The notes below the pieces were generated by a model. It was not told the origin of the DNA. It saw only the letters and a list, made by a program, of their open reading frames with translations, and made no database searches. This document shows positions 46,571 to 59,457 of a stretch of 64,000 bases of DNA, piece after piece. How positions within the stretch are numbered: the stretch's first letter is position 1; every line of letters starts with the position of its first letter. Source of the DNA: Lantana camara (taxonomy: Eukaryota; Streptophyta; Magnoliopsida; Lamiales; Verbenaceae); assembly GCA_037501455.1 (NCBI GenBank), contig CM074862.1, positions 57,877,501-57,941,500 on the forward strand. The letters are read 5' to 3'. The translations under genes were made by a program, and so were the position numbers.

Positions 46571-48426
46571 CATTTTTAAATAATTTTTTTAACATAAAAG
46601 TAATTTTTTTCTCGATAATAATATTATTAAACAAATTTAAAATCACATTATATTAATTGAGTGTCAGTTTTTAAGTTAATTTTTATAAATAATAGCAATT
46701 AATGATGCTTATCAATTTCTAAAAAATTATAGATAAAAGTAATTAATGATGCTTATCAGTTAATAAAAAACTAGTAACTTCTGCACACGTAATAAAAAAA
46801 TTATTATTATTTAAAATATATTAAAATTAATTTTTATTTTAATATATATTTTATAATCGATTTTAATATAATTATTAAATTATGATAAATAAAAAAAACA
46901 TAAAATATGAGAAGAAAAAGACCAAATTTAAAATTTATACATCAAAGAAAAGAAAAGGAATTGAAGTGGGTAAGAGAAAAGAGGAGTTATGAAGATGTTG
47001 GAGTGGTAATCAAATAAACAAATAATAAGAAAAGAAAAGAATGTAAGAGATAAAAAATGGATGGAAAAAATAAATAAATAAAAAGAAAAGAAACGCTTAA
47101 TATAATAGTATAGATTATAGATAATAACAGTTATTTTATTTTATTTTTAATAAATAATAATGGCAAATTTTTGTAAATAAATCAAAGATTTAGGCAAATG
47201 AGTAAATTACCCATGCCGATAAAAATCATGATTTCTCAAACACGGCATTTTGCCATGTGAAAGAAAACTAACAAAAACTTCTCAATCCTACGGGCCGAAG
47301 AGATTTTGGCAGAAAAGTCAACTTGAAAAGTAAATGACAGATTTTGAGATTTAATTAATTTTATCTGCCAGATTAAGTGAAAGTAAATGACTTCTTAAAA
47401 AACAAGAATACCCTTGCATGAGGGAGTATATGCGTTTAGTTGATTTGGGCAATAGACCCTTTCAGCAGTGAAACCCCACCTGCATACCAATGCAATATGA
47501 GTGACTATGTGAGAAGGAGTCAATTTGGCGGTTTCTCTTGCCAACCAGTGAATTTCTCCTTTCTTTTTACTAATTGACAGAGATATAACCATTCAACTCC
47601 CCTTGTATTATTTGAAATGAACGTAAAAATATTCCGTGTTATACAAAATCTCATAAAAAACTTTATATTTTTAAAATTTTGCATAAAAAATCTTATGGTC
47701 AGTAATTCATTATATAATCGGGTTGTGCGAATTTTCGTTAGAAAAATGTTGTTTTTGTATTTATATGTATGACCTCTTAGTTTCTATGATTTCAATTTTT
47801 ACCTCAATATTTATAAAATTTCTCAAATATGTCCTCAAATAATTTATTTTCATATGTAATTTTTAATCCATTAATTTCTCTTTAATGTACTTTTTTCTAC
47901 CAACTTTTGATTTATGTCTTTACTTTCATTTTTTACTTTCCAATAAGAATTGTTATGGTATTTATATTCTTCATTTATTTCTTTTATATATTCTTTTCAA
48001 TTTTTTCTGTTATATTCTATTATATTTTTTTGCAATTTTTTATTTATAAATATTTTTTGTCTAATATTTTCTTTTATTTTCATAAAAAAAGGCAACGTGT
48101 GTGGCTCAAACAACATGTGAGGGTTTTTATGTTCAGTTTTATAAAAGACAGGGGTTTTTATGCTAATTTTTGAAAAATAGAGTTTATCTTTCATTTTCGA
48201 TATTTCATAGGTTTTTCCTTTCAATTATCTCCTAATTAATATATACACTTTCAGAAAACCCTTGCAAGTACTCTCTCCAAATTCTCTCAACTTTCATGCC
48301 GTTTTCTACGTCATGAGCGTGGCCTTGTCGCCATCGTCGGATGTGGGTTTTTGGCCACCACTTACGGCCAACTGCACTGCCGACCATCAATGGCTGGTGA
48401 TTGAGATTATTCCCACGCAATAGCCG
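46571..48426. other. AT-rich low-copy spacer, no gene recognised
   Basis: This is A/T-rich, with small partial duplications (GCAATTAATGATGCTTATC near 46694 recurs near 46739). Short frames at 47395-47592, 47907-48224 and 48232-48420 are low-complexity or give no recognisable product. The piece 48260-48420 is less AT-rich and could be a gene fragment, but I cannot name it. Confidence 0.5.
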
Positions 48427-48570
48427 TGTGACAACCCGAGTTTTTAGACCGGCCAGGTATGACGTTACGAGTAGGTTTAAGCCGAGTTTTATGTGTTCTA
48501 ATCATGACTGGTGTATTAATTATATGTTTACTTTCTTAATTGCGCAAATTAATTGTTATTACGTGATGCA
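48427..48570 (+). repeat. LTR-5 fragment (5' end)
   Basis: Starts TGTGACAACCCGAG and continues with GACCGGCCAGGTATGACG, like the starts of L0 and LTR-7. It is interrupted after 144 bp by LTR-6. AGCCG (48422-48426) is the predicted target duplication. Confidence 0.7.
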
Positions 48571-48989
48571 TGTAGCGCCCCAGCGCGTGAGGCCACATCC
48601 CTTGCACCAAGACCCGACCTGTATATGAAATGGAAAATCCATACCAAATCAAGATGAACGGGGACACAACACACTCGCTATGCTAGGCGGGAGCTAACCC
48701 TTGAACCAATTAAGTAACAAGATAAAACAATAACAGAGCAATGCACAAAAGCGAAAGCCTTTCATATAACCATAACATTTACAAAGAGCACACAGGCTCT
48801 AACTTCAACAAAACGAATTGCGAGTTCAAGTATAAATGGCCCACACGGCCTAACATATTCAAAATGCGCTCAATCGTTCATAAACAAAATAATAACTAAT
48901 AACATGAAGACTCGCGTTCCCACCTAGCACTTCCAACCTACAAAAGACCACTGAAAACAAAGGCGGGTTCAGTCTTTAAAGACTGGTGG
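48571..48989 (-). repeat. LTR-6 fragment (3' end of a minus-strand LTR)
   Basis: Starts TGTAGCGCCCCAGCG. It carries a weaker version of the 3' hairpin (about 48607-48656) and a CTAGGCGGG-type block near 48684. It is cut at 48989 by LTR-7, inside the inverted repeat AGTCTTTAAAGACT. ATGCA (48566-48570) is its predicted target duplication. Confidence 0.75.
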
Positions 48990-50509
48990 TGTGACACCCC
49001 TTCTTCTCGGCAATCCAGGTATGGCATTACAAGAGAGTTTAATTCTTTATTTTCATGACTTATGTGTTATTCGCATGTCTTACATGTTAATTTGTGTTTT
49101 ATTTTAAGTATGTGCATGTTAGAATTTAATTAATGTACTTGGACTCAGTCGTCCAATATTTGCAAGTTAGGGACCTAATTGTAATTAGGGTGTTTGAGCC
49201 TTCGTGGCTCCTTGAGCTCGGGAGTTCAAATTCGAATTTCGACTTCACTTTTGGATTCATTTCGACGATTCGGGTTCAACAGGACTAGCCTTGCCTTTTT
49301 TTAAAGCCGTTTGACCTCCCTACCGATTTAATTTCTTACCGATTGAACCGAACCTATCTTAAACCGAACTGAACTGGTTTTCTTGGCCTTAATAAACCGA
49401 ACCACCCCTCTCCTCCCTCATTCTTGCTTGCACCGATCCAAGGAGGGAAACAAAGAGAAAAGAAGGGTTTTCCCACCCCATACCTTGAGCTCAAGATTTC
49501 ATCTCCATTTCCCCCCCGATCAACGATCCGAGATAAGTTTTGAATTCTACTCTTCGAGTGCTTCGTTTCCTTCCGATTGTATCTCTCATTTCTTCCTTGA
49601 ATCCATGCCTCTGTTGAAGATGATGAATAGTGCTCATATCTGAAAATTTCCTCTCTGGTCTCCATCTTTGAATCAAATGCTTCAAGATTGATATATGTTA
49701 CTCTTTCAAGCTTTCTTGTTCCATATTTGTTGAAATTTGGTGGGTGGTTGAATATGGTTTGAAACTCCATTAATGGACCTTGGAGGTACTTTTGCGGTTT
49801 CTTGTTAATTACTTGATTTCATGCCTTGAACTTGAGTTATATGTTAGAGCATGTATATATGAACTTATATCTTGAATTTGAGGTGATTTAGTTAAGTATT
49901 CTTGGAGTTATGTTGATTTTTGGGCTGCCTCCTTCGTACCCCCTGTTTCTGCTGCGTATTTTGGGCTTGTATTGAATCGACGGTCATGGATTTTGACCTT
50001 GAAGAAATCCATGGTCGTGGATTTGAGGCAGGGACTCCAGATGGGATCCACGGCCTTGGATCCTCCCCTGTTTTCTGTTTGATTTTGTTTTGTTGCGTTG
50101 ACCCTTCATCCGAGCTCCGATTGACCTGAAATTTTGACATAATCAACCTTTTTGAGTCTACAACATTCTTTAATTTGGAATCACCCCAAAATTCGTTCTA
50201 GATTATGAGATATAACCGTTTGAATTTTGTGTCGCCACTTCGTCGAAATTCTGCTTTTGTCCAACTTCAAACCTATGCTATTTTCGCCTCTCTTTGAACC
50301 ACTATTTGAGCCATATACCATTTGAAAGATTTATGTGTCTGGTTTCATTTCCAAGAAACAAAACTTAATTCCCATTTCTCAAACTCAAGTTATGATCACT
50401 TTCCTGTAGCTTGTCCGTTTCAGAAAATTTTCGGCTTTTGCCCGTTTTTGCTCGGAACCATTTCTTATGCTTTTCTTCCACTTTTCTTGCACCTTTTCAC
50501 CTTCGAACT
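48990..50509 (+). repeat. LTR-7, first part
   Basis: Starts TGTGACACCCCTTC. It has a donor-like GAGGTACTT near 49780 and a palindrome pair near 50005-50063: AAATCCA/TGGATTT and GGATCCA/TGGATCC. The 84- to 138-codon frames on both strands (49354-50146) overlap these and show no domain. The gypsy-type insertion at 50510 interrupts it. Confidence 0.75.
50005..50063 (+). repeat. LTR palindrome cluster, LTR-7
   Basis: AAATCCA (50005-50011) pairs with TGGATTT (50018-50024) around TGGTCG. GGATCCA (50044-50050) pairs with TGGATCC (50057-50063) around CGGCCT. The third arm base changes on both sides (A-T to G-C order), keeping the stem. Confidence 0.8.
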
Positions 50510-52179
50510 TGATCAGGTTTCCTGTCAGTTTGCTGCGCAACTGTAAACTCTTGTTCAGAATCAATATCAGAATCCAGCTCAAACAATTTCGAACCTGCAC
50601 CAACTGCTCGTATGAAGGTTCCTAGGCATAAGAAAAAGAAACAAAATCAATTAACAACCAATAGCAACCAATCCCCAGCGACGGCGCCAAAAATTCCCAA
50701 GTACCGAATACAAATAAATTGTAAATAGCGGTTAGAGGGGTCGATCTATGAGGACTAGATGAGTTTGTGATCTTTCTTATGCAAAGAAAATGAAACAAAC
50801 AATTAAAATAGGGGTTTTTTTAGATATACGACTCAACTAATAATGAAATTAACTAAATAAGCAAACTGAAATTAACTAAGTAAACAACCGATTAAAAACT
50901 GAGCTAACACTTGGATTAATTTAGTAGACGAAAAATAGCTGGGATTTTCCTATGCATGCAGTAGGCTATGATCATTGACTGGGTGATTAATTCCACGTTA
51001 GGCTAGTTATAGTTACCAATTACCTGAGGCTCCCTCGTTCCTTCGTATTTTTAGAATAATCTAGAGAAACTCCTATAGACTATTCCCTAACTAGCTAATA
51101 ACCCTATCAGAAACTCCTTCAAAGATTCAATTAACTAGTTGCTTTACAAGCTAAAGAAACACTAACCCTAACTGACTTAGTAAGAACTCGTACTTCGTCT
51201 AATTAGACCAAATTATTCCACAACACAAAATTCAGCTGAACTTAACAACCTAGTGTTGACTGCCACTTTGTCAATTATCCGGCTAACTCTACCAAATAGA
51301 TTAACTAGCTATATGCGTATTGATAATTCTAAGACTCGTGCACTAACTCAAAGAATTGAACAACAGTCAATGACATGAAATCGAAAATAAAACGGATAAC
51401 TTGAATTAATCAACAAAAGAAGTAGTCTCACAAAACCTAATGCATACTAGGAAAATCCTAACAAAAACAAAACTAGAAATTCACCAACAAAGGAAATTAA
51501 CAAAGTCTAAAATAAAGAGAAGGAAGAACGAAAGCTCCCGTGTTGCTGCGTCTTTTCTCTTCCTCCAAGCGTCTCTGCTCATTCTCGGTTCTTCTTGTAT
51601 TTATAGTGAAATAGGCATGAATTCCTCTCCCACTCCTCCTTCCACGTTCGGCCGGAATTGATGACCACTAACTCCCACGTTCTCAATGAGTGCGCCCAAG
51701 TTGCTGCATGAAAAACGGGTCAGGGTTCCTGACCGTGACCTCAGGTAAGCTTCTTCAATATTTTTCCACAGTCTCTCCTCAATAACAGCCCACTAACTCT
51801 AGAAAGTAATGCCATTAATCCCCCCCAACAACGTGCTGCTCTATTTTAACGTATGTAACTCCTAGTTAGAATTAGGGCTTGGGCTTTATGGACTTTTCAT
51901 GCTTATGTGGGCTTGAATCAAGTTTTCTCCAAAACCACGTCTAGTAGCGGGCCTGGACTCTCACACATGTGTGGCTGTTGATTTATGCCAAAGGCACCCC
52001 ATAGATTATATTGCACAAATCACGCAGATTGTATTTTCCTCAATTTGCACAACTTCCTCACAACTTGTATTTTCCTACACAAAACCATAGGTTTCAATTA
52101 ATAATCCACAATTAAACCAAATCAAGCAGCTAATTATAACAATTCAAACTCCATAATCCGTCAATTATACGCCTTATCA
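50510..52179 (-). mobile_element. Gypsy-type insertion (Tat/Athila-like primer site), truncated
   Basis: An insertion of about 1.67 kb in LTR-7. It carries an 18-nt minus-strand primer site (50672-50689) of the TGGCGCCGTCGC type used by plant Tat/Athila-like gypsy elements. To its right lies an LTR-like block (about 50690-52179) whose 5' end reads TGATAAGGCG on the minus strand. Only about 160 bp of internal sequence lies left of the primer site and no second LTR is seen, so most of the element is missing. GAACT flanks both sides, and the direct repeat extends to GAACTTGATC (50505-50514 and 52180-52189). No coding sequence. Confidence 0.6.
50672..50689 (-). other. Gypsy-type primer-binding site
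   Basis: TCCCCAGCGACGGCGCCA on the plus strand. Its reverse complement is close to the TGGCGCCGTTGCCGGGGA primer site known from Tat/Athila elements. Confidence 0.75.
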
Positions 52180-53502
52180 GAACTTGATCCTAACTTCTTG
52201 TAACATATATATGTGTATATATTTATTCTAATATGCATTTTACGTTGCTTTTGTAATGTGATATGTGTGCATACATGAACTTTGCCTATGTAATTGCATC
52301 TCTTAAGTGCCTATGCATACGCAGTGTGTCTATGTGGTTTATCCTTGAGTCTAAGTTCCGTGTTTTGTCTTCAGTTTGTTCAAGTGCACCCGTGGGATCA
52401 ATCGTCTTGTTCTTGGTTCCGTTGGTCTAAGGTGAAGTTAGGTTATAGTTAAACCCTATGAAATGTGCTCGTTTTCTATGTATGCTAACTATAACCTTAA
52501 GTATAAGTAAATATGTGCGAAATATGTATGTTTAGGAATGTGTTAAGCCTTTACAAGTTTAATACGCTATGTACAAGCCTATATTTGCTTGTTTGATTTG
52601 TTATTTATTTGTTCGGGTTGCAACATTAAACTATACTTCAAACCGTAGACCTCTTATGAGCCGGGAGCTACGAGCTATGGATATGCTAAGGAGTTGGCAC
52701 GGAGATGTATGTATAGCATAGTTGTTGCAAGGTAAGATCATTACGTATTGTTATGTTCAGTAGCGGGTTATGTATTGTTGTGTATTCGTATTGGTATTTG
52801 TATTGGTTTTTTATTTGTCCTGGAGCCTGCGAGTAAAGACGCCCGGTACTGTCGTGGGCTGTCAGGTTAAGCCTGAGCGTAGTCTCCACCTTGATAGGAC
52901 TAACCCGGAACCCAGCCAGGAGGTTTGGTTGGGAGATGGGAACCCGAGGGTTGAGTGTGCGCGCTCTCCTCTTCTGTACGGATGGTTAGGGTCGCATAAC
53001 CCTTTCATCACCGGAGAAGGAGGTTATTCGGTAAGTATGTTATTTGTTTATTTGTCTTTTCTTGTTTGATTTGTCGAAGGAACCCAAGATGGGATTAGGT
53101 ACTCGTACCCGCCGAGTTATGCATGTTTTACTCTGCTAAAGTTCGTGAAACGAGGATAGACTTATAATTAAGATAAAATATGAGTCTTTTGGATTTATAA
53201 GCTAAGATATGTTATGAATTTGTTAAGTTTTATTAAGATTTGATATTTAAGATTCGTAAGAATTTGTTAAGTTAAGTTTTGTCCGTTTTGATAAGAATCC
53301 CTATATATATGTATCACGGGCAAATGTTTTAGTGTGCAAAAACAATCCCTGAGTTCACGAACATTACGTGTTGTAAGTGCTTTGCTCTCTATACGTTTGT
53401 AGTGTGTGTGGATAGCCCCTCACTCAGTCCATGTGACTGACCCCTCTCCCCTTTTGTTTTAGTGTGCAGGTGTCGCGTGGAGTTGAGCTAGGCGGCGTGT
53501 CG
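52180..53502 (+). repeat. LTR-7, second part
   Basis: Resumes LTR-7: a GGTGAAGTTAGG block near 52431, CTGTCAGGTTAAGCC near 52858, a CTCACTCAGTCCATG region near 53419, an acceptor-like TGTGCAGG near 53463, and GAGCTAGGCGG. It stops at 53502, where LARD-8 is inserted; the 3' hairpin of LTR-7 therefore lies beyond the window. Confidence 0.75.
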
Positions 53503-53743
53503 TGTATCGCCCCAGTTTTCAAATTACGTATTTCATGATAGTTGTGAACTATATTACTAAGTGTCTACATGAAATTTTATCAACTTGTAATTTATGGCAT
53601 GATTCATATTCATTTAATTAGTGCTATTTAATTTCCTGGATTTGAATACTTGCAATTACGATTTAAATTATAACTTTGTGAATTCAATTATGTGAGTGTG
53701 TATTTAATTCTCAGAGCATGCTTTAAGTGATTTAGCATAACAT

Positions 53744-53748
53744 ATATA
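53744..53748. repeat. Target-site duplication ATATA (left)
   Basis: Matches 55686-55690. The site is TA-rich, so the match alone is weak, but it coincides exactly with the LTR ends. Confidence 0.7.
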
Positions 53749-55681
53749 TGTTGGAAAACACGAATCAGAAAGCAGCGGAATTAAAAAATTTTCCCAACAG
53801 AAGGATCTAGGACTCGCAATCGTGTAACCAAATCCGTAAAGATAGAAAACTTACTTTTCTTTTATTCTTTCTTGAAGCGTTTCAAGCCACCTAAGAACGC
53901 TCTTCTCGCGGCTTGATCCCCTCTCCTTGGTAAAGCTCGAATCTTCAAACTTCTAACTTGAAGTCTCTAGAGAAAGTCCACCAACTTGATCACAATCTAA
54001 CTAGTAAGGATGCTAGTTCTCTAGTTAGTGTTTAGGCTTAACCTAGGGTTTAATTTAATCTTGGAGAAAGGAAGGTGTTCAACACATGAACCAAGAATTG
54101 TCAGTTAGCTCTAAAGGGGAGCATGAGCTCCCCTATATATAGGAAAGGGGAGGGGCGGCCGAACCTAGTCCTAATGGACAAAGGATTTGGTCCCCCTCTC
54201 TCCTATTACTTGATCATCAAGTATTTTCCAACTTTGACTTTGAATTCTAATTCAAGTCAACTTTTAAGAGAGCTAAAAAAATATCCAAACTATTTTTGGA
54301 TAATTTTATACTTTATTTATTATAAAATAAATAACTTATTTTTATCTAATTAATTAATTCGTAATTAATTAACTAGATTATTTTCTCTAAAATTAGACTT
54401 TCTTTTTAATTCAAAATTAAACCAAAGTCTATTAAATAATTAACTAATTAATTATTTAATATGTATATAATATATATATACACACACGTGTGTGACACGT
54501 GTCACTCACGTGAGCCACACGTGTGACTTCACACGTGTGGAACCCTCTTGGCCCGATTAACTCGTTTAATCATTTTCAAGCCTCAACTCATGTAACCAAG
54601 TTGTTGTGTGTGACCCTCTAGGCTCTCAATTCAATTAGCAGTGACCCTAATTAATTAATTCACTAATTAATTAATCAGTCCACAGATTAAACGACCATAG
54701 TCTAGCAACAGGTGTTTAACCCCTAGCTGAATTGGAATGTTCGGATTTGACAGAACCTTTAAGTCATTGATTCATGTGAGATACAATCCTCCTACTTACT
54801 ATCTCTCAACCAAGATCTAGGGCAAGGGAATAATCAGAACCCTAATAATCCGGTCTTAAAGCTAAGTGCATTTCATATCCATTTGATCTCAATCCAAGAA
54901 ACCCTTTTCTTGATGTCTTGATCTACTGCCTTGGCCAAGGACTCCATATGGCATATGAATGACTTACACAATAAGAGATCACCTTGCAAATGCAAGTGTA
55001 GGTCCTTTCTTGATTCTCATTCACTTTCATGAGTCACTTGTGCAGCCCCAGCATAAGCCTTGAATCAGCTGTCTAAGGCGACACCCTTTAAAGCTTATAC
55101 CTAAGACTACAGAGTTAACTCATAAAGTGACAAGGAACCTCAAGTCTAAGGATCAATTAATCACATCAATGACTCGTGAGATATTTCCTAATCTGGAAGT
55201 TTCCATTTCCTGAAATAGAAACTTCCTTTCCCATTTAGGAATGTTCTCACACGGGGCACCTCAGTGAACTTACTTATTAAAGTAAGCACCCTCATGTATC
55301 ACGCACGTATCAACTATACACTTTGCACCTCCATGAAACAAGGTGGTCCTTCTTAAGGGCGTGATCCCACAAGCAAGCCTTAGAGGAGTCAGGTTGACAC
55401 TCCTACTGTCTGTAGGACTCATCGGCTTGGAGTATTTTACTAATCATGACTTATGTGATATAGGGCTCGTTTCATGAACCATTTCACCTAAATGGTAGAG
55501 TCCTAAAGTCATCAGGATTAGGGGAGTTCTCATACATGCACAGCTAAAGTAAACGCATACCAAACAAGAGCATATAAAGAAGTGTTGCCTCAATTCGTTA
55601 TTTTATTCAAAGATTGTCTGTGATTACAATAAGGAAAAGCACAAAGCGGATATACAATGGGCTTTCTAGGGCACTATTCCT

Positions 55682-55685
<4 letters not shown>
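53749..55685 (-). mobile_element. Solo copia LTR (1937 bp), minus strand
   Basis: On the plus strand it runs from TGTTGGAAAACACG to TATTCCTAACA, the reverse of the copia-1 LTR. It shares the TATA box and adjacent hairpin (54117-54141) and most of its length with 7465-9750 but lacks about 327 bp. Duplication ATATA on both sides and no internal region make it a solo LTR. Confidence 0.9.
54117..54141 (-). promoter_or_regulatory. TATA box and hairpin of the solo copia LTR
   Basis: On the minus strand TATATATA (54141-54134) is followed by GGGGAGC-TCAT-GCTCCCC, as at 9031-9056. Confidence 0.65.
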
Positions 55686-55713
<28 letters not shown>

Positions 55714-56398
55714 TCATGTATCATGCATGCCATGTTGATGCATCTCTAACTTGTAAATTAATAAGAAGCTAGGGCTTAAGTGCAAATTTAGGTGAGTCAT
55801 CTCATTTAGTGGAAGACTTTGTAAAATATCTTGTGCATCTCATCTCTTCCATTTCATTCATCATTTTTCACCCAAGAATCTTACACACTCACACACACTA
55901 AATCGCGTTGGAAACACCAAGAAAGAAAGGAAGTAAATTTCATCATTTCAAGCTCAATCTTAAGGAGGAATTTGCATACGTTGGAGCATCATCACCATAT
56001 CATCATTTCATCCTTTCTTTCTTCCATTTCAAGGTAGAATGAGAATTTGATTGAATCTCTTGAGATTATATGAAGTAGGGTTTGATAATTATGATGCGAT
56101 TTCTTGTTCATTCATGGTTAGAAGCATGCCTAGGATCTTTACAATTAGTAGTTTGCATGATTTCTTGAGTTTACATAAAAGTTTATGGCATGAAATTATT
56201 TAGGGATTGTTTGATTAATTCTTGATGATCTATGCATGTTTCCATGGATTATATGACGCCTAATTGATATATTTGAGTTATATGCATGTTATATGATAGT
56301 TTGAGGTGTTTATTTGTTGTGGTTTTGTGATGGAATGGCTTGGGAGCCATTTTTCAAGACTTGCCCGTTTTTTCCCTGTTTTTTCATCCAGTCGCACT

Positions 56399-56520
56399 CC
56401 ACATGCCCGTGTGGCTGCCCAGTTCATTTCCCACACGCACGTGTGGGTACCCATTTTCATGACAGACAGTTTCCACACGCCCGTGTCTGCTTCCAGTGCA
56501 TTTTTCACACGGCCGTTTAA
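56399..56520 (+). repeat. LTR palindrome cluster, LARD-8
   Basis: CCACATG (56399) pairs with CGTGTGG (56414) with one G.U. CCCACACG (56430-56437) pairs perfectly with CGTGTGGG (56440-56447). CACACGCCCGTGT near 56475 and CACACGGCCGT near 56506 are shorter. Frames through this region on both strands (56278-56656) are by-products. Confidence 0.82.
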
Positions 56521-58273
56521 CCCTCAAACGAACTCCGATTGACCTGATTTTTGAACCGTTGGAAACCTCTTGAAGTCTAGAACAACCTTCAATTGGAATC
56601 ATCTCAATATGTTTTGTCATTTGTGAGATATAATCAATTATTTTTGGTGTCACCACTTCACTGACAATCTGTATTCATCCAACTTCGGGCTTACATCATT
56701 TTCACCTCGCTTTGACCTAGAATACGAGCCATATATTCTTGAAAAGGTCTTTGTGTCTAGTTTCATACCCAACAAGCAAAACTCAATTCCATCTTCTAAA
56801 ACTCAAGATATTCCAGTTTTCCTACAGCATGTGCGTTTCCAAAAATTGTCCTTTTTTGCCAAACTTTACCAAAACCTCTCTTATTGTATTCCTTTCACTT
56901 CCTTAGCTCCTGTATGTCACCTATATGAGTTATGTACTTGGTGTATTGATAATTATGCTCCTATTAGATACTTCTTAGTACTTAATTGCTCAAACGTGAT
57001 TGTGTGACTCCATGCCCTATACGAAATGAACTTGAAATGATTGAATGATATGAATATATGACTCCTTGAGATTGATTTCATCTCTTAGATGCTAATTGGT
57101 TCTCATACATATTTAAGTGTCACTTGATTGCTAATTTTTTTGGTTATTAAGGTGTTACATGAGCATTGCCGTGCGTCATACTTGGTCTCATATTGAGTCT
57201 CGTCTCACGAGTTCCCATTATTTCCTTTATTATCCAATTCTTCTCCAGGGCAGAGATCATTGGTCGTATGGACACTTTCTTGTATCCTTATTTTGTTTCG
57301 TCGCTCGTTAGGTGAGGTTTAATTCTAGATATATAGAACCCATATAACCCTATGTGATGTTTTAAGCCAAAATGTATTTATATATCTATAGTTTTCATAC
57401 GTTATTGGTTTTCAAAGGAATTACCAAACGATATTGTATTGATTGATTGATTGTTTTGGTGAGTTATTGTATTGCACTGTGGGCCCGAGGGTAGTGTATT
57501 GAGCCAACCGGGAAAGCTTGGGCTGACGGGTAACTCTTACACGATCCTCACAATCTTTGGATGACCCCTGAACCCACTAGGAGATTAGTGGGGGAAGGAG
57601 TTCTGGGTATAGGGATTCATGTACCCTATGCCCAGATTGATTAGATGGTGGGGCCTTGCAATCCCACCATCACCCGGAGGAAAAAAGGTTATTGAAACTG
57701 CTACTTGTGCACTGAAACTGTCTGTGTGATCACCTAATCAATTAATAATTGAATTATTGTACACAGTCGGAGAAAGGTTGAAGATTTTCCCTCACTCGCC
57801 GGGCCACTGATTGATTGAATTGAATTGATTGTATTGTTAAATTGGAATAGTCCTAATCTCGGGCGAGGAATTATTGTATTTTTGAACTTATATTATTTCT
57901 TTTATAAAATCTTACCCGAGATTATAGCTTGCATGGTAATCGCGCTTATATTTATAAACCCCTCACTCAGTCTTTTATAGACTGACACCTCACATTTTCA
58001 GGTTTTATAGGTTGAGTGCTAGGTGGGATCGAGTTGGTCTTTATTTTGAGTCTAGCACTTGTCAGTTTCTTTGTCATGCACATTTTTGATGCCTATGTAT
58101 ATTATGGATTGTTCTTGAAAGTTTGGGATTGCATATATGGGAATGATGGACATGAATATGTTAATGAAATGTAGGTACATTATGCTTCCGTTTATTGATT
58201 ATGCATAGTTGTATTTAATTGAGGGTTAGTCCCGCCTAGCTAGAGAGTCATTTTTTTAATTGTCTCCCATTCG

Positions 58274-58327
58274 CTATAATCTTGATTCATGTATGGGTGC
58301 TCGTTCCATATGTGGATTGAACTAAAG
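58274..58327 (+). promoter_or_regulatory. Conserved LTR 3' (U5) stem-loop, LARD-8
   Basis: The upper 15 bp (TTGATTCATGTATGG with CCATATGTGGATTGA) pair with five G.U. The base of the stem has mismatches, making this the least regular of the well-preserved copies. Confidence 0.7.
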
Positions 58328-58373
58328 TGTGGGGGATGTGGCTACCTAGCGCTCGGGGTGCTACATCCCACGG

Positions 58374-58400
58374 TGGTATCAGAGCCCGGTTGGAAAACCG
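58374..58400 (+). other. Primer-binding site (tRNA-iMet) and adjacent hairpin, LARD-8
   Basis: TGGTATCAGAGC (58374-58385) is followed by CGGTT (58387-58391), GGAA, AACCG (58396-58400). Confidence 0.92.
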
Positions 58401-59457
58401 AGGTTCTAGTGTCGTGTCGTGTCAAGTCTAGGTCGTACGGCTTAGGAACAATGTGTTAATGTGTGCACCGCATTGAACATGGGCATTATTATTGCTACTT
58501 GACATGGAAAATATTGTTAAATATGTTTTTTTTTTTTTTAAACTTTGTTGATTTGTATGTTGTTTTTTCTTCGTTCTTGAACCTTGACATGTGTTTCTTT
58601 CAAACTTTGTTGAACTAGTTGTTGCATTTTGTATCAAATAGGTGTTTAAATGCTAATTATGTGTCATATGCAATCACTAACCCCATGCATTTATATTTGA
58701 GGTAAGTTGTGATTACGGGCTATAAAGATCATATCAAACCACGGCCAATTTCTACGATAACCTCAATCTATCGCAAGCTTCTTTCTCTATCTTTGAGGTT
58801 ATAAGGAATGCACCGGGGAACTTCACCCAAGAATTCAAGGGCCATGGTTTTCTCTAATCGGATTATAATTCAAGTGATAAGATTCAGAATAGAAGGACCC
58901 ATTGAGGGAGTAACTTACAAGATCTAGTGCGGTTAGGGGATACTCGAAGAGAAAGTCCTAAGAAGTGAGGCTTATAGTTTACAAGATAAACACGTGGGAT
59001 TTTATTATTAAAGAACTTGATTAACCGGGGACAAGAGGTTCATTTAACTTAATAGAGAGAAGGAAGCTTTGCGGGTACCAAAGATCCAAAGTTCGGATTT
59101 GCAAGCAAGTTGAGGATTTTTCCACTAATTGGAGCTAAAACCAAGTTCCAGGAGGAAAGTAATTCAAGTAATCCAGATCGAAGTTGAACCTTGGGAATTA
59201 AGTTCGAGAGGGATCAATACACTTCATGCTTTGGAATAGGGTTTGGATCGATTGGGAAATTTAAGGAATCAACCAATTTTGGGTTCGTAAATACATCAAG
59301 TAGACGAATCGAGTAATGAGGTAGTTGATGTAGATTTATAGGGAATTGAGATATTTCGGAAGGAGTAAAAAGGATCGATTGTTATAGTGGTTTCAAGTTC
59401 ATGGATAGCTAAGACACTAAAGATTCTATCTTCAGTCAGATTGAGTCTAAACTCCTG

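Larger units (their letters stand above)
55691..58365 (+). repeat. LARD-8 5' LTR, second part
   Basis: Continues the LTR after the solo copia LTR. It has a TCTCTTCC leader near 55844, a donor-like AAGGTAGAA near 56031, palindromes (56399-56520), a TTAGGTGAGGTTTAATTC block near 57309, GGGCCCGAGGGTAGTG near 57481, the GTCTTTTATAGACTGAC inverted repeat near 57971, and the 3' hairpin (58274-58327). It ends GGGGTGCTACA. Confidence 0.85.

Noticed and set aside
48232..48420. Possible host gene fragment before LTR-5
   Set aside because: The stretch is less AT-rich than its surroundings, but its short frame gives no recognisable product and no splice or promoter context.
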